A DNA stretch of 64,000 nt. It comes from Thraustochytrium sp. TN22. Taxonomy: Eukaryota; Sar; Bigyra; Thraustochytrida; Thraustochytriidae. The notes beneath the pieces were generated by a model. That model saw nothing but the letters and a program-made list of their open reading frames with translations. It searched no databases and was not told where the DNA came from. Position numbers and translations under genes: made by a program. The stretch lies in contig JABLUY010000026.1 in assembly GCA_013306675.1 (NCBI GenBank), positions 62,001 through 126,000 of the forward strand, written 5' to 3'. This document shows positions 29,393 through 39,710 of the stretch, piece by piece. The number at the start of each line of letters is the position of its first letter. The first letter of the stretch is position 1.

Positions 29393-30140
29393 CGACGACG
29401 ACGAAGAAGAAGAAGAAGGAGAAGCAGAGCAAGAAAAGGGCAAGAAGAAGCTGAACCTGGCCAAGTGGGACCAAGAGGGAGACGCGCAACGTGCCTGGCC
29501 GACGCGGCTGCTGGTGCTGGACGTGAACGGCGTGCTGGTGGCGCGCAGCAAAAAGGTGGTGCAAGGCGTGCCGGAGAACTTCCGCGACGCACGCGGGCAC
29601 CGCGTGTACGACCGTCCGCACATGCGCGAGCTTCTTCACTGGGCGCTGCACGAACGCGGCTACACGCTGGCGCTCTGGACGTCGGCCACGGACGAGGTTG
29701 CGGGCGGCATCGCCAAGCACATCTTCGCGGCGCCCAAGTTTGACTTGGCGCGCGATTGCGCCTTCGTCTTCGACCAGCGGCAGTGCGGCCGCAAGGGCCG
29801 CACGCCAGAGAACACGCCCAACTTTATCAAGCCGCTCGTGCGCGTGTGGCAGGACCCTGCCCTGGTGGGCCGCTTCACGCCGGAGAACACGCTCATTCTC
29901 GACAACCACGAGGCCAAGACCGCCATGGACGAGGCCAATGCGCTGCACATTTCAACGTTTAGTCCGAGTCTCGATGACCGTGACCGCGAGGACCTCGACT
30001 TTGGCGACCGCGGCGCGCTCTGGCCGTTCTTGGACGCTCTTGCGCGCTGCCCGGACGAGGACGTGCGCGACTTTCTCCGCCGGCGCCCGCTCGCCAGCTT
30101 CCGCGGCGAGCGGACTCGGGCCGCAGCAAGCAGGGATTGA
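29074..30140 (+). CDS. FCP1/NIF-like HAD-fold protein, with apparent frame break
   Basis: The frame from the ATG at 29074 (MGSVLGKNKE) runs through a pure CAG tract (22 Gln, about 29153-29218) and a basic NLS-like stretch (KRKSEAGQ, AKRQKT), then ends at 29454. The HAD domain lies in another frame, open from 29274 to 30140: poly-Asp/Glu, 'KLNLAKWD', 'RLLVLDVNGVLVARSKK', 'LALWTSATDE', 'ENTLILDNHEAKT'. That is the FCP1/SCP-like NIF domain. Motif I reads DVNGV rather than DxDxT, as in some plant and protist members, so phosphatase activity is uncertain. No GT donor occurs where a splice would be needed, so the join is either a one-base indel in the assembly near the GAC repeat, a real frameshift, or two genes. 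Acidic residues in the second frame continue the composition of the first. Confidence 0.62.
29153..29218. repeat. CAG trinucleotide tract (polyglutamine)
   Basis: Twenty-two uninterrupted CAG codons inside the N-terminal part of the HAD-like gene. Purity of the tract suggests recent expansion or length polymorphism. A (GAC)n tract follows at about 29345-29403. Confidence 0.95.
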
Positions 30141-30644
30141 AGGGCGGCTTCACGACTTTTGCTTCCCTGCCACTGCAAGAGCAGAAGGAAACGCCCATGC
30201 TGTGTCTCAGCTCAGAGCTGGCGTCGACGCCGCCGCCGTGGCCGCTCGTGGTGGTCAGCCAGGCAAGGTAGGGCGGGCAACTTGACAGTGAAGTGAAGTG
30301 AAGGCAAGCCTGCTGACAAGAGGCGGCGAGGACCCGGCAGCGGTGCGCAGCTTGTGGTGTCGCGCACGATCCATCGGCGGCACCGATCATCATCACGGTC
30401 AATCAGATCAGCCAATCCGTGATCGCCGAGCCGAGCGGCGCGCGGGGCTCGGAGGCGGCGCGCGCGCAGAGCGCTGCTGCTCGCCGCGGCCGGCGCGGGT
30501 CGCGCGGCGACGGCGACGGCGCTTGCAAGGCGACACGCGAGCGAGCTGAGGTCCATTGGGCATTGAGCGCCGAGGACTCCTCCCTGGAAGGCGCGGAGGC
30601 GCGCGGCAAGGAGCTTGGCAGCGAGCCAAAACGGAGCGAGAACC
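30141..30644. other. Gap between two same-strand genes
   Basis: About 500 bp between the HAD-like stop and the next plus-strand ATG. It should hold one 3' end and one promoter. No gene, repeat or recognisable motif was found; frames through it are Arg/Ala/Ser-rich. Confidence 0.4.
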
Positions 30645-31220
30645 ATGGAGACGCCGCTCGTGGCCGTGTGCCTGAACTTGCTCATGGTGATCTTCGCCAG
30701 CATTGCCACAGGCGGGACGTGGATCATCTTTGAGGTGCAGCTGGCCAACACCAAGACGCACCTGGACTATACGCTCTGGCAGCTGAATGGGGACGGCCGC
30801 ATCGGCGCCGCCAAGACCTTTGTGCTGCTGGCGCTCATCTGCACGCTCTGCACGTCGGCGCTGACCGGCTTGGCCTTCACCACCAATATGCACAAGGCGT
30901 GGAACATGGCCACGGTGTCCACGGCCTTTGTGCTGCTTTTCATGGGCATCGCCTTCTCCTGCTTCATCTCTGTCTTCCACGAGCTCTCTTTAGAGGACGG
31001 CCTGACGCAGTTGTCCAAGAGCTACGGCGTTGGCTTTGTCTTTTGCGTCATCACGCTCGTGCTGACGCTTCCCTCGCTCTGCTGCACGCGCGCCTCGGCG
31101 CCTGACGCCCCGTCGCTCGGTGAAGGCTCCTTTGGTGCCGGCTCGTCGGATGCGCTGCGGTCCTCAGGCGCGGCCGACGCAGAGACTGAGGCCGAATCTG
31201 CGGACGACAAGCTCGCCTAA
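30645..31220 (+). CDS. Four-transmembrane (claudin-like topology) protein
   Basis: 191 residues from the ATG at 30645. Four hydrophobic spans are clear: about 4-26 (VAVCLNLLMVIFASIATGG), 56-78 (FVLLALICTLCTSALTGLAF), 88-110 (STAFVLLFMGIAFSCFISVF) and 124-146 (GVGFVFCVITLVLTLPSLCC). A first extracellular-type loop has a GTW motif right after span 1, reminiscent of the W in claudin/PMP22 proteins, but the GLWxxC signature is absent. The tail (about 150-191) is acidic and Ser/Ala-rich. No family is assigned. The start of the 293-bp tandem duplication coincides with its stop codon. Confidence 0.75.
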   Translation: METPLVAVCLNLLMVIFASIATGGTWIIFEVQLANTKTHLDYTLWQLNGDGRIGAAKTFVLLALICTLCTSALTGLAFTTNMHKAWNMATVSTAFVLLFMGIAFSCFISVFHELSLEDGLTQLSKSYGVGFVFCVITLVLTLPSLCCTRASAPDAPSLGEGSFGAGSSDALRSSGAADAETEAESADDKLA

Positions 31221-31727
31221 GGATGCGGATGCGGGCGATCAGCTCGCCGGGCTGACGAGGCGCTCGGTCACCCACGCGGACGGACGACAAGCTTGCCCCC
31301 AACAGATCCCTCTGTATCCGTTCACCCCTGATCTGTTTTAATTGATGTTTGCGCTCGAGTTTTCGTTGCATGCCATGTGTGTCCAGGATGACGATAGGAT
31401 TGCTTGGCAAGCGCCTCTCAGCCCACTCCCCCCCTCGATCAGTTTCCATTGATGCTTGCGCCTTCTCAGCCCACTCCCCCCCTCGATCAGTTTCCATTGA
31501 TGCTTGCGCCTAAGGATGCGGATGCGGGCGATAAGCTCGCCGGGCTGACGAGGCACTCGCTCACCCACGCGGACGGACGACAAGCTTGCCCTCTGCATCC
31601 GTTCACCCCTGCTCTGTTTTTATTGATGTTTTTGCGCTCGAATTTTCGTTGCATGCCATGTGTGTCCAGGACGACAACAGGATTGCTTGACAAGCGCCTC
31701 TGAGCCATTGATGCTTGCACGTAACTC
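31218..31727. repeat. Imperfect 293-bp tandem duplication of a 3' region
   Basis: The sequence from the stop codon TAA at 31218 recurs at 31511 (both continue AAGGATGCGGATGCGGGCGAT). The second copy runs to about 31725 and is shorter at its end. Inside the first copy is a nested ~40-bp direct repeat (about 31430-31508, with 'CCACTCCCCCCCTCGATCAG' twice). Copies differ at several positions, so the duplication is not very recent. Nothing coding is supported. It fills most of the convergent gap to the ABC1-like gene. Confidence 0.88.
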
Positions 31728-31828
31728 GGCATTCTCAGCTGTTATCGTTGGTCGTCTCCATCTTTGCTCTTGTGATGTTCTTCATGTCGGGGACCAGTAC
31801 TTCACCCACACAAAATTCAGGCTGGCCA

Positions 31829-34642
31829 TTAGATAATGTGGTACTGGCGGGCTCCAATGCCTACGAGCTCGCCCCAAGTCATGTGCTTGCGCAAAAAGTG
31901 CTCGATCTCGTCATCCACAACCAGAGGGAGCTCGTAGCGCTCCTGTTGGGACACGATGCCGTCGATCATCTTGGCGACGCTAAAGGAACCTGCGGGCACG
32001 TTGACGCCGCGCTTCTCGGCGGCGCGCAGCAGCAGCATGTAGGCGGTGCGCTTGTCCGGGATCTCGCCTTCATCATTGGGCGCGATGGCCTCCCCGTAGG
32101 CCTCGTCGAGGCGCGCACGCAGCTCCTTCTTGACGTCCTTCTCAGGAACAGACTTGTCGCGGAGCGAGGACGTGGACGTGAGGTGCGCGACGGCGACAGA
32201 GCGCAAGACCTTGCGGAACTCGACAGAGGTCAGCGAGGCGAGCGTCCACAGCAGCGCCTTGGTGTCGGGGAGGCCGATGCGCTCGAACTGGCCCACATCG
32301 AAGAGGATGAACTCCTCGTCCGGCCCCTCTGGCGTCATGGTCTCAGCCTCGCCGTCGTCCTCAGCCGGCCGCTCGTGGTGCACAAAATTCGCGTTGCCGA
32401 GGTGGATGTCGGAGTGAATGACGCCGTCCTGGATGAAGGCCTGCATGACGGTGCGGTGGTACTCGACGAGCATGTCAAAGACCCGCTGCTTCTTGGCGTC
32501 GTCGTCGGCCGACGCGGAGGGCCGCTCTAGCACGTTGGCTACGGACGTGCCGGAAGCGATCTCCTCGATGAGACACTTGGGCGAATGGTGACGCACGCGC
32601 ACCACGTGGAAGAAGGGATGCTGGCCGATGAGCGTGTCGGCGAACTCCTGCAGCACCTCGCCCTCGTTGAAGAGGTTGAACTCGCCGTAGACCAGGCGAC
32701 CGAGGCGCGTCGCGACGGCGCCGATCTCCTCTGAGGTTTGCAGCGCGCCGATGGAGGAGAGCGCTTCGTCCTCGACGCCGGCGCGCAGCACGACGACGGC
32801 AAAGCGGGAGCCGTCCTCGAAGAGGGCCGCGTTGGCCTGCTTGACGGAGCCCGTGCCGAGGCAGGGCCCGACGTGCGTGATGGTGGAGCGCACGGAGCTC
32901 GGGATTTGCCACCAGAACTCGGTAGCGGACATGGGCGCGTTCTTGTCGCGCAGGTCGCCGAGCATCTTCTGGAAATCGGCCGGCATGCGCGGGTGCTCGG
33001 CGAGCATCTGCGCGAGCTTGACGGCCACAACTCCTCCGCTGCGCAAAAGGTCGCGCACGAGCTCGGCCTGCGCCTCGGGCGAGGCATCGCTGAGCGGAAT
33101 ACGCGCCAGCGGGTGGCGCAGCGCCGTGAGCAGCACGCGCGTCTGCAGGTCCGAGGGCATGGCGAGAAAGATGCTTCTAACCTCAGCGAGGATGTCCTCG
33201 GTGATGCGCGCGTCGCGGCGCAGCGGGCCAATGAGGTCGTTCTCAATGGCGCGCACGTAGAGGTCATAGGGCGAGACGCCGCCCACACGAGGCATGTTGC
33301 GCAGGTTGCTGATGGTGGTGTTGAGCGCGCGCTTGAGCACGAACTCCTTCATCTCTGGCGTGAGCTCGTCGAAAAGCTGCTTCAGCTTCGACAGCGTCTT
33401 CTCCATGGCCGTGTGTACAATCCCGGCGTCCTCGAGCAGCTTGCGGCCCGTCGGGCGCCGCCGCAGTGCGACTGGCGACGGCCCGCCCGCCGCCGCTGCG
33501 CTGGCGCCCTCGTTGGCTGCGTCCTGCACCGCGGCCGCCTGGTTCAAGTCCGCCACCATGTCGCGCACGAGCTCCCAGCGGTCCTCCTCCGAGCTCTCGG
33601 ACAGCGGCTGGTCCAAGAAGTGGATGAGCTTGTTCACCGGCCCGGGGAAGAACGCGATGGCGCCCACCATGATGGAGGTCAGCACGTTGGCGCTCGTGCC
33701 CGGGTGCTGTGGGCGCAGACGCTCCATAAGGGCCCCCGGCACGAAGCCGCCCGTCTTGAGGTAGCCGTCCACTTGCGACGACATGGCCAGGTTGCGCTCG
33801 ATCGACGGCGGATAGATCTCCCGCAGCGCCGCTACGCGCTGCTCCAGCGTCTCCAGCTCGTCCACCTCCTCCAGCAGACGGCGCCGCATGAGCAGCTTGG
33901 CCGCCAAAAACACGGTCGACTCCGCCTTGACGAGCGCGCCGTCCACCTGGTCGGCCCAGGCCTGCAGCAGGTCCTCGCCGCGGATCGGCTTGTCGTTCGG
34001 CTCAGACTCCAGCATCTCCTCCAGCGCGCGCATGAAGACCGTGTCGACGTCCGGCAGGTTCGGCTCCGGCAGCCCCTGGTACACGCGCATCTTGGCGCGG
34101 AACGAGAGCGAGCTGTCAAAGGCGCGCACCGCCTTGTCCACCACGAAGGCCTCGATGGCGCTCGGGTACTTGTCCAGCAGAACATACAGCCCCGTGCCGA
34201 AGATGCCGGCGCCCAGCAGCACGCCCGAGCTGATGAGAAAGAGCGTGTGCTCCCTGCGCCATCTGTTGAACGCCTCGCGCGCGCTCTTTTGCGTGTGCTG
34301 CAGCTCCTGCACGATGCTGCGCGTGTCCGCCGGGTTCTCCGCGATCTTCGCCGCCAGCCGCTCCAGATCCGCCGCCGTGCGCGACGGCTTGCCGCCCGCC
34401 GCGCCGCCGCCCAGCGCCCTGCGCCTCGCCGCGCCCTGCCCGTGCCGCAGCAGCGCCGGCGCGCGCCGCGCCGCGGCCCAGCGCCGCGCCGCCAGCCCGC
34501 CGCCCAGCATCCCGCCGCGGCCCGCCCCGCCCCGCCCCGCCCGGCCCCGCCTCGCCCCGCCTCCGTTCGCCCCGGCCGCCGCCGCGACGGCCTTCGGGCT
34601 CTGCCCGCGCGCGCTGCCGCCGTCCGAGCCGGGGCTCTTCAT
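31829..34642 (-). CDS. ABC1/ADCK/UbiB-family kinase-like protein, divergent
   Basis: 937 residues from the ATG at 34642. A basic Gly/Ala/Arg-rich N-terminus could act as an organelle leader. One membrane span sits at about 134-158 (TLFLISSGVLLGAGIFGTGL). The ABC1 domain lies in the C-terminal half: 'VVAVKLAQMLAEHPRMPADF' corresponds to the KxGQ signature but reads KLAQ (about 540); 'LGTGSVKQAN' replaces the Ala-rich loop; the ATP-binding strand reads FAVVVLRAG, with Val where VAVK has the Lys (about 613-621); 'VIHSDIHLGNANF' (about 740) and 'ILFDVGQFE' (about 778) keep the catalytic-loop Asp/Asn and metal-binding Asp. The family acts in ubiquinone and plastid lipid metabolism on inner membranes. 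The lost Lys makes ordinary kinase activity doubtful. Confidence 0.85.
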   Translation of the reverse strand: MKSPGSDGGSARGQSPKAVAAAAGANGGGARRGRAGRGGAGRGGMLGGGLAARRWAAARRAPALLRHGQGAARRRALGGGAAGGKPSRTAADLERLAAKIAENPADTRSIVQELQHTQKSAREAFNRWRREHTLFLISSGVLLGAGIFGTGLYVLLDKYPSAIEAFVVDKAVRAFDSSLSFRAKMRVYQGLPEPNLPDVDTVFMRALEEMLESEPNDKPIRGEDLLQAWADQVDGALVKAESTVFLAAKLLMRRRLLEEVDELETLEQRVAALREIYPPSIERNLAMSSQVDGYLKTGGFVPGALMERLRPQHPGTSANVLTSIMVGAIAFFPGPVNKLIHFLDQPLSESSEEDRWELVRDMVADLNQAAAVQDAANEGASAAAAGGPSPVALRRRPTGRKLLEDAGIVHTAMEKTLSKLKQLFDELTPEMKEFVLKRALNTTISNLRNMPRVGGVSPYDLYVRAIENDLIGPLRRDARITEDILAEVRSIFLAMPSDLQTRVLLTALRHPLARIPLSDASPEAQAELVRDLLRSGGVVAVKLAQMLAEHPRMPADFQKMLGDLRDKNAPMSATEFWWQIPSSVRSTITHVGPCLGTGSVKQANAALFEDGSRFAVVVLRAGVEDEALSSIGALQTSEEIGAVATRLGRLVYGEFNLFNEGEVLQEFADTLIGQHPFFHVVRVRHHSPKCLIEEIASGTSVANVLERPSASADDDAKKQRVFDMLVEYHRTVMQAFIQDGVIHSDIHLGNANFVHHERPAEDDGEAETMTPEGPDEEFILFDVGQFERIGLPDTKALLWTLASLTSVEFRKVLRSVAVAHLTSTSSLRDKSVPEKDVKKELRARLDEAYGEAIAPNDEGEIPDKRTAYMLLLRAAEKRGVNVPAGSFSVAKMIDGIVSQQERYELPLVVDDEIEHFLRKHMTWGELVGIGARQYHII

Positions 34643-35476
34643 GCTCACGAGATCAGCTCATGATGAACCATGCCCAGAGCCCAGAGCCTCGCGGCGGGCG
34701 AGCTGGCAGCGGCGCTTTCATTCAACGGCCTCCTTCCTCTGCTCGTCCGGGGCGGCGAGGCCTCGCCCGGCCTGGGCGCGCGTCGGCGCTCGTCATCATC
34801 TAGATTGGGCGTCGTGAGTCTCGCCGCCCGCGGCGCGAGTCCTCCCTGCCGGCCGTGAAGTCTGCGAGCGAGCGGAGGTTCATGGCGGCGTGCTTCCTTC
34901 CAGCAGCGCGGAGCGCGAGCGGCGAAGAGCGCTGCGCCCCGGCAGCGAGCCTGCTTTGCTCCGCTGGGCGCAACGCGAAGACCGCCAACACTCGCGCTGC
35001 TCGATCGCCGTCTGCTCCGTCTGCGCCGGCACGTGGCAGTTTTCGAATTCAAAAATTGCTCTTCGAATTCGAATTCGAATTCGAATTCGAATTCGAAGGA
35101 ATTCGAATTCGAAGAAATTCAAATTCGAAGTCAAGGCCAGCCCGGCCCCGCTGCAGAGCCCAAGCCCGAGAGCGAGAGCTCGCGTCCGGCGGTCGCGGCG
35201 GCCGCCGCCCCGGGCGGCGCAGAGCTGCGCGCGCCCGCCGCGCCCGCCTCCTTTTCCGTCTTCCTCGGCGACGAGAAAGCAGCCAACGTCCAAGCAGGGC
35301 AACTTGAAGAGCGAGAGCTCGCGAGCAATCAAAAAGGCAAAGCGGGCTGGAGCTGGCCGGCCGGCGCGGCGCGCGCGGGCGAGCGGCGGCGGCGGCGGCG
35401 GCGGCGCGCGGCGGCGGCGCGCGGCGGCGGCCGGCGGCGCGCGGCGCGCGGCGGCCGGGGCGCCGCGAGCGCGAGG
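34643..35476. promoter_or_regulatory. Divergent intergenic region with GAATTC array
   Basis: 834 bp between the ABC1-like and MED8-like ATGs. It holds the GAATTC array (35043-35120) and a CGG-rich tract right upstream of the MED8-like ATG (about 35385-35475). The MED8-like frame is open back to 35033, but that peptide merely translates the array (Asn-Ser and Glu-Phe runs) and is not accepted. Confidence 0.5.
35043..35120. repeat. GAATTC hexamer array
   Basis: Tandem GAATTC/CGAATT units, interrupted by GAAGGAATTC and GAAGAAATTC variants. Each unit is its own reverse complement, so the array is a self-complementary tract, locally AT-rich inside very GC-rich DNA. Confidence 0.9.
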
Positions 35477-35483
35477 ATGGCGA

Positions 35484-35520
<37 letters not shown>

Positions 35521-36207
35521 GGGCGGCGACGCGACGCTGGCGACGCTGCGCGAGATCAACGTGAGCGGGCAGCACCTGCTGCGGAGCTGCACGAAGCTGG
35601 CCGCGACGCTGCCGGTGACGCCGCTGCAGACCAAGGCGGAGTGGCCGGTGCTGCTGGGCCACTTCAAGAACGTGGGCCAGCAGCTGGCGGACGTGAGCGC
35701 CAAGACCGAGCGGCACCTGGAGCACGCGGTGCCGGTGCCGACGGAGCCAGCGGCCGCGCAGGATGGCTCGCCCACGATGTTCGTGCCGGAGCTGCTGCGC
35801 ACCAAGAAGCCGCCCGAGCAGGAGGCCGCGGAGGAGGATATCCGCGACGCGGTGGCTGGTTTCTTGCCCGACAACGACCGGGAAGGTGCGCGCGACGAGG
35901 AGGCCAGCGTGCGCCTGCGCGAGTTCGACTCGGCGATCTTCAAATACAATCGCGACCTTGACGACTTGGTCGCGCGCTTCCGCGAGGGCGACTCGCGCAA
36001 CGCGCTCAAGCGCAAGGCGAACGACACCATCACGCGCTTTGCAGCGCGCCAGCGCGTCGAGCACACGAAGCAGGTCTCCGACCTCATCGTGTCCATGTAC
36101 ACGGGCCAGCCCCTGCCCAACACGGTCGAGCTCGCGCTCGGCCCTGCCCCATCCGATGCTGGGGTGCCGAACACACAGCAACAGCCGCAACAGCAACAAC
36201 AGCAACA

Positions 36208-36247
<40 letters not shown>

Positions 36248-36346
36248 CAGGCGCTGCGTCAGGGCCAGCAGCGCCAGCAGGCGCAGCTCCCACCGCCGCA
36301 GCCGCGTTCGCGCCAAGGATCCATGCTTCCGCCCTCGCGCGCCTGA
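35477..36346 (+). CDS. MED8: Mediator subunit 8-like protein
   Basis: 289 residues from the ATG at 35477. After a poly-Gly start, the helical region (about 20-75) has 'PLQTKAEWPVLLGHFKNVGQ', matching the MED8 N-terminal helices that end in a conserved 'hf..v..ql' pattern. 'FVPELLRTKKPPE' (about 102-114) resembles the family's 'LLRTKxxPEVE' segment. A second helical region (about 150-210) follows, then a long Gln tract (about 238-263) and a Pro/Ser tail. MED8 sits in the Mediator head and contacts TBP. The match is by eye over short blocks, so the call is moderate. Confidence 0.6.
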
Positions 36347-36458
36347 GCTGAGCCCCCCTTTTCTAGAGAGCGCGCGCGCTGGCTGCGCTTGGAGCGCGAC
36401 CATCGTGCACGCAAGGACACTTTCTTCCAACAAATTTGGCACTCCATCCCTGCAATCA

Positions 36459-37290
36459 CTACTTGTTCCTCCTTGAGATTGGAGAGCTGACCGAAAACCA
36501 CGAGCCGCGCTTGTGGCTCCCTTCCGCGTCGTCGGCAAGGACAAATTCCGGGCTCACGCCATTGCCCTTTGTGGCCTTTCGACGCAGGATCTCAACGAGG
36601 CTCCCCGCGTTGCGCTCGCCCCCGTCGGGCTCTTCGTCGTCTTCCTCGCGCATGTGGAAAGCGCGCGCATACCTCGGATTGGCCAGGATAAAGTAGGATG
36701 GAAAACCCTTGACTGAGTTGCTCGCCATGGCCTCAGCAAAAGTCACCTGCTGTGCATCCACGAAGGAATTGTTCAAGAAGGCCGCGACGTCCGAAGAGTT
36801 CCGCGGTTTGCACCGCAGCGCCTTTGAAACGGCGACGTGCACCGCGGAGACTGCTCTGAAGCCCTGCGGGATGTTGCGCAGGAGCTTGACGGTCAAAAAC
36901 AAGGCCAATATGGTGAAGTCCGGCACAGCCTGGTCCGAAAAGATGCGCGCCACGAACTCCTGCAAAAAGTTCAGGTCGTGCAGGCTCTGGCCATCCTGCA
37001 GAGTAGCTCCGGTCAGCCGCTTGAGTACCGCTAGGCCGGAGTTGTTCGGCAGAGGCGGGAAGATGTACGGAGTTGTGAGCGACCAGACGCCGAAACAGAT
37101 GTGAATCACGACAGCCCACTGCAGAATATCACTCGCCCAGAGCGCCAAGGCGCCAGAGAACTCTGCTGGCGTCCGGCAGATCCGAGTAAAGAACCACTTG
37201 TCGACGAGGTACGAGAAGAAGACGGCGATGAAGCCTGCGTGCGCCCAGAAGGTTCTTCGACGTCAGTTCATGCGTACCGCCGCCGCCGCT

Positions 37291-37328
<38 letters not shown>

Positions 37329-39710
37329 CGCGCCAGTTCTGAGCGCGGGCAAGAGAAAGGAAAACGTACCAAAGAGGTAGAGAATCGGCATGCACGTCGA
37401 GTAGGTGAAAATCAGCCAGCACATGAAGAGCGCCTGCGAGTACCGGTACGAGAGCACAAAGTCAGGCCCGAGGTACATTTCGTTGAGTTGCGCCTGCGAG
37501 ATGGGCCTCAGGAAGCCGATGCGGTCGCTATAGACGAGTCGTCGAGCCGCCTTGGCCAAGGCCAGACACGTCGGGTAGACGTGCGGCGTGAAGATGTTGA
37601 GAAAGATGATGACGACGGTCTCGACGCCGCGGAAACGGTACCACTCCTGATTGAAGTCGTCAAAGCTGCCGACCAAGAAGCCATCCTCCTCGGACCTGTC
37701 GATCCGCAGCATGGTCCTCCAGTCAACATTGAGCACCAGAACGATGAGGCCCGTGTTCAGGTAGGAAATGACAAACAAGCGGCGCATGACCTCGAGTTCG
37801 CGCCGCACGATAGATGAGTAGCGCATAAAGGTGGCCGTCCATGTCAGCGCCATGAAGACGAGTACGTTGAAGAGCAGCGTGCTGAAGCTCACAAAGCTGC
37901 GGATAAGCACGGCTCTGAATCGGGCCTCCATGTACGCAGCACAGTATCCGTTCCCAACGAAGAGGCCACTCGGAGTCTCGCCCTCCGGGAAGCTGATGTC
38001 GGCAAGGAGGATCGACGCGCACAGGCAGTCCGGCAGCGTGAGCTCCTCGTGGTCAGGAATCGAGAAGCCCGTCTGGTTCGCGGGGTCGTCGGCGATGCTC
38101 TGTGCTTCTTCAAAGGACCCCGCGTTTGCGAATAGACCGTTGCAGATGCTGCTCTGCTCCGTCTGGCCAGACGTGACGTCGATCAACGTCTTGGAGATCT
38201 TGTAGGGGTCCGCGAAAAAGATCTGCGAACATCGCGGCACACAATTAAGGTCAGTCCCTCGATGTGACGTGCGAACATGCATTCAACCTCGGGAGGCCAA
38301 CCTGGCCGATGAACTTACGACAGTCATGGAGCAAAACAAGATGACAACCATCAGGATGGAGGTCAACACGAACCGCCCCTGGTGCGAGCGACGCGTCACC
38401 TCCGTGTTCTCCCACAGTAGGGTGGAGGGAGGAGGTGCACTCGTGACGGTGATCTTGTGCTCCCCGCGTAGACGCAGCTCGCCGTCCTGGCCGAACCATA
38501 AGAGGAAGTGCCGGTAGAGCTGGAGGCAGCGGTGCCGCGCTTCCTGCGAGTTAAAGGTGACGAAGGCGGAGACTATCTTGCCGCCCATGGCACTCTGCTC
38601 CGCCTCCTGGTCGACCCGCTTCACTTTGGCGTGCAGGCCGTGGTAACGTGCGTCTGCTCGCTCGATGCTCCGCGGAGAAGCGCTCTGCTGGCGCAGGGTA
38701 TGCCGATGGGCGTCGGCACGGGCCAAGCGAGCAAGGAGACGGCCGCGCCGCATGCAGAGTGCGACAGCGTTGCCGGCGCTCGTGACCGGCTGGACCCTGT
38801 AGACCTGGGTGTTGAGGAGCTGCTCGAAGTGCTGCCTGATCTCCTCCACCGTGCAGTCGTCAGGGAGGTTCTTCACCTGCACGCTGTAGTGCTCGATCTT
38901 GATGTTCTCCGCGCGATAGCGCCGGCGCTCACGCCGCGTCAGAATGCGAATGTGGGTCACGAAGAAGAGGTAGATGATGCACACGATGGCATCCAGGACG
39001 CCGCAAAAGTAAACAACGCTCGAGCGCTTTACCTTGCACGTCTCGCCAGAGCAGAGCGCGGGAAAATCCAGCTCGTAGACCTCATCGACGGCAGAACCGT
39101 TCTCGGGCGGCGGCCGGTACAGGTTGCCGAATGTTGTATCGATGGAGGGCACGAGAGTAGCTTGATAGTAGTTCCCGCCCTGCGAGTTGATGACCATGAC
39201 GGGGACTTGGAGGAGCAGCAGGGTCATGTACATGATGCCCAGCCACTTGAGCGTCTTGAAGTAGCTCGAGATACCGGCGCCAAAGGGCAGCAGGTCCGAC
39301 CTCGTGCGCTTGCACCACATGGCGAAGAGCCCCGTGCGCGTCCCGCGCACCGTCAGCGGCTCGCCCTTGGCGTCGGCAGGGTGGTGCTTCTTACGGAACT
39401 CCAGTGCAGTCTCCACGCGTGGCTGCACGTACTCGAGTCGCGTTTGCCGTCGGGACCGCGCACGGCTTGCCATGCTCGTGCTGTAGCGCGCCCTAGTCTC
39501 ATGGCTCTTCTTGTGGTCGTCGAGGTCCTCGGTGCCTCCGACGGCGCCTTCGAGGTCTTCGGCCGTGGACACGCTCCACACGGCTTCGTTCACGTCGGCC
39601 TCGCTCGCATCATCCAGGTCGTCCGCATCCTCTGGTGCTTCCTCTGCCCCAGCGCCCTGCTCAGCGAGCAGCTTCTCGTACAGCTGGCTCACCCAGCCGC
39701 GCCCGCTCAT
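36459..39710 (-). CDS. CSC1/OSCA (TMEM63)-like channel, copy 1, three exons
   Basis: Joined exons 39710-38319, 38222-37370 and 37234-36459 give 1006 residues with frame kept. Intron 1 (96 bp) has GTAAGT...CTGAC...CAG; intron 2 (135 bp) has GTACGT...CTGAC...CAG and contains a GCC-type tract. The protein has an acidic N-terminus, a membrane span ('TLKWLGIMYMTLLLLQVPVM'), another before a cytosolic region with an RRM-like 'YSVQVKNLPDDCTVEEI' and the OSCA hallmark 'APPPSTLLWEN', then about seven spans including 'TGLIVLVLNVDW', 'VETVVIIFLNIFTPHVYP' and 'IFTYSTCMPILYLFG'. OSCA/TMEM63 proteins are osmo- or mechanosensitive cation channels. The match to the pore region is distant (TMC-like features at 'MPILY'), so channel activity is inferred. 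Paralogue of the upstream gene. Confidence 0.82.

Noticed and set aside
35043-35120. Heat-shock element array
   Set aside because: GAA and TTC alternate without the two-base spacers required by heat-shock factor sites.
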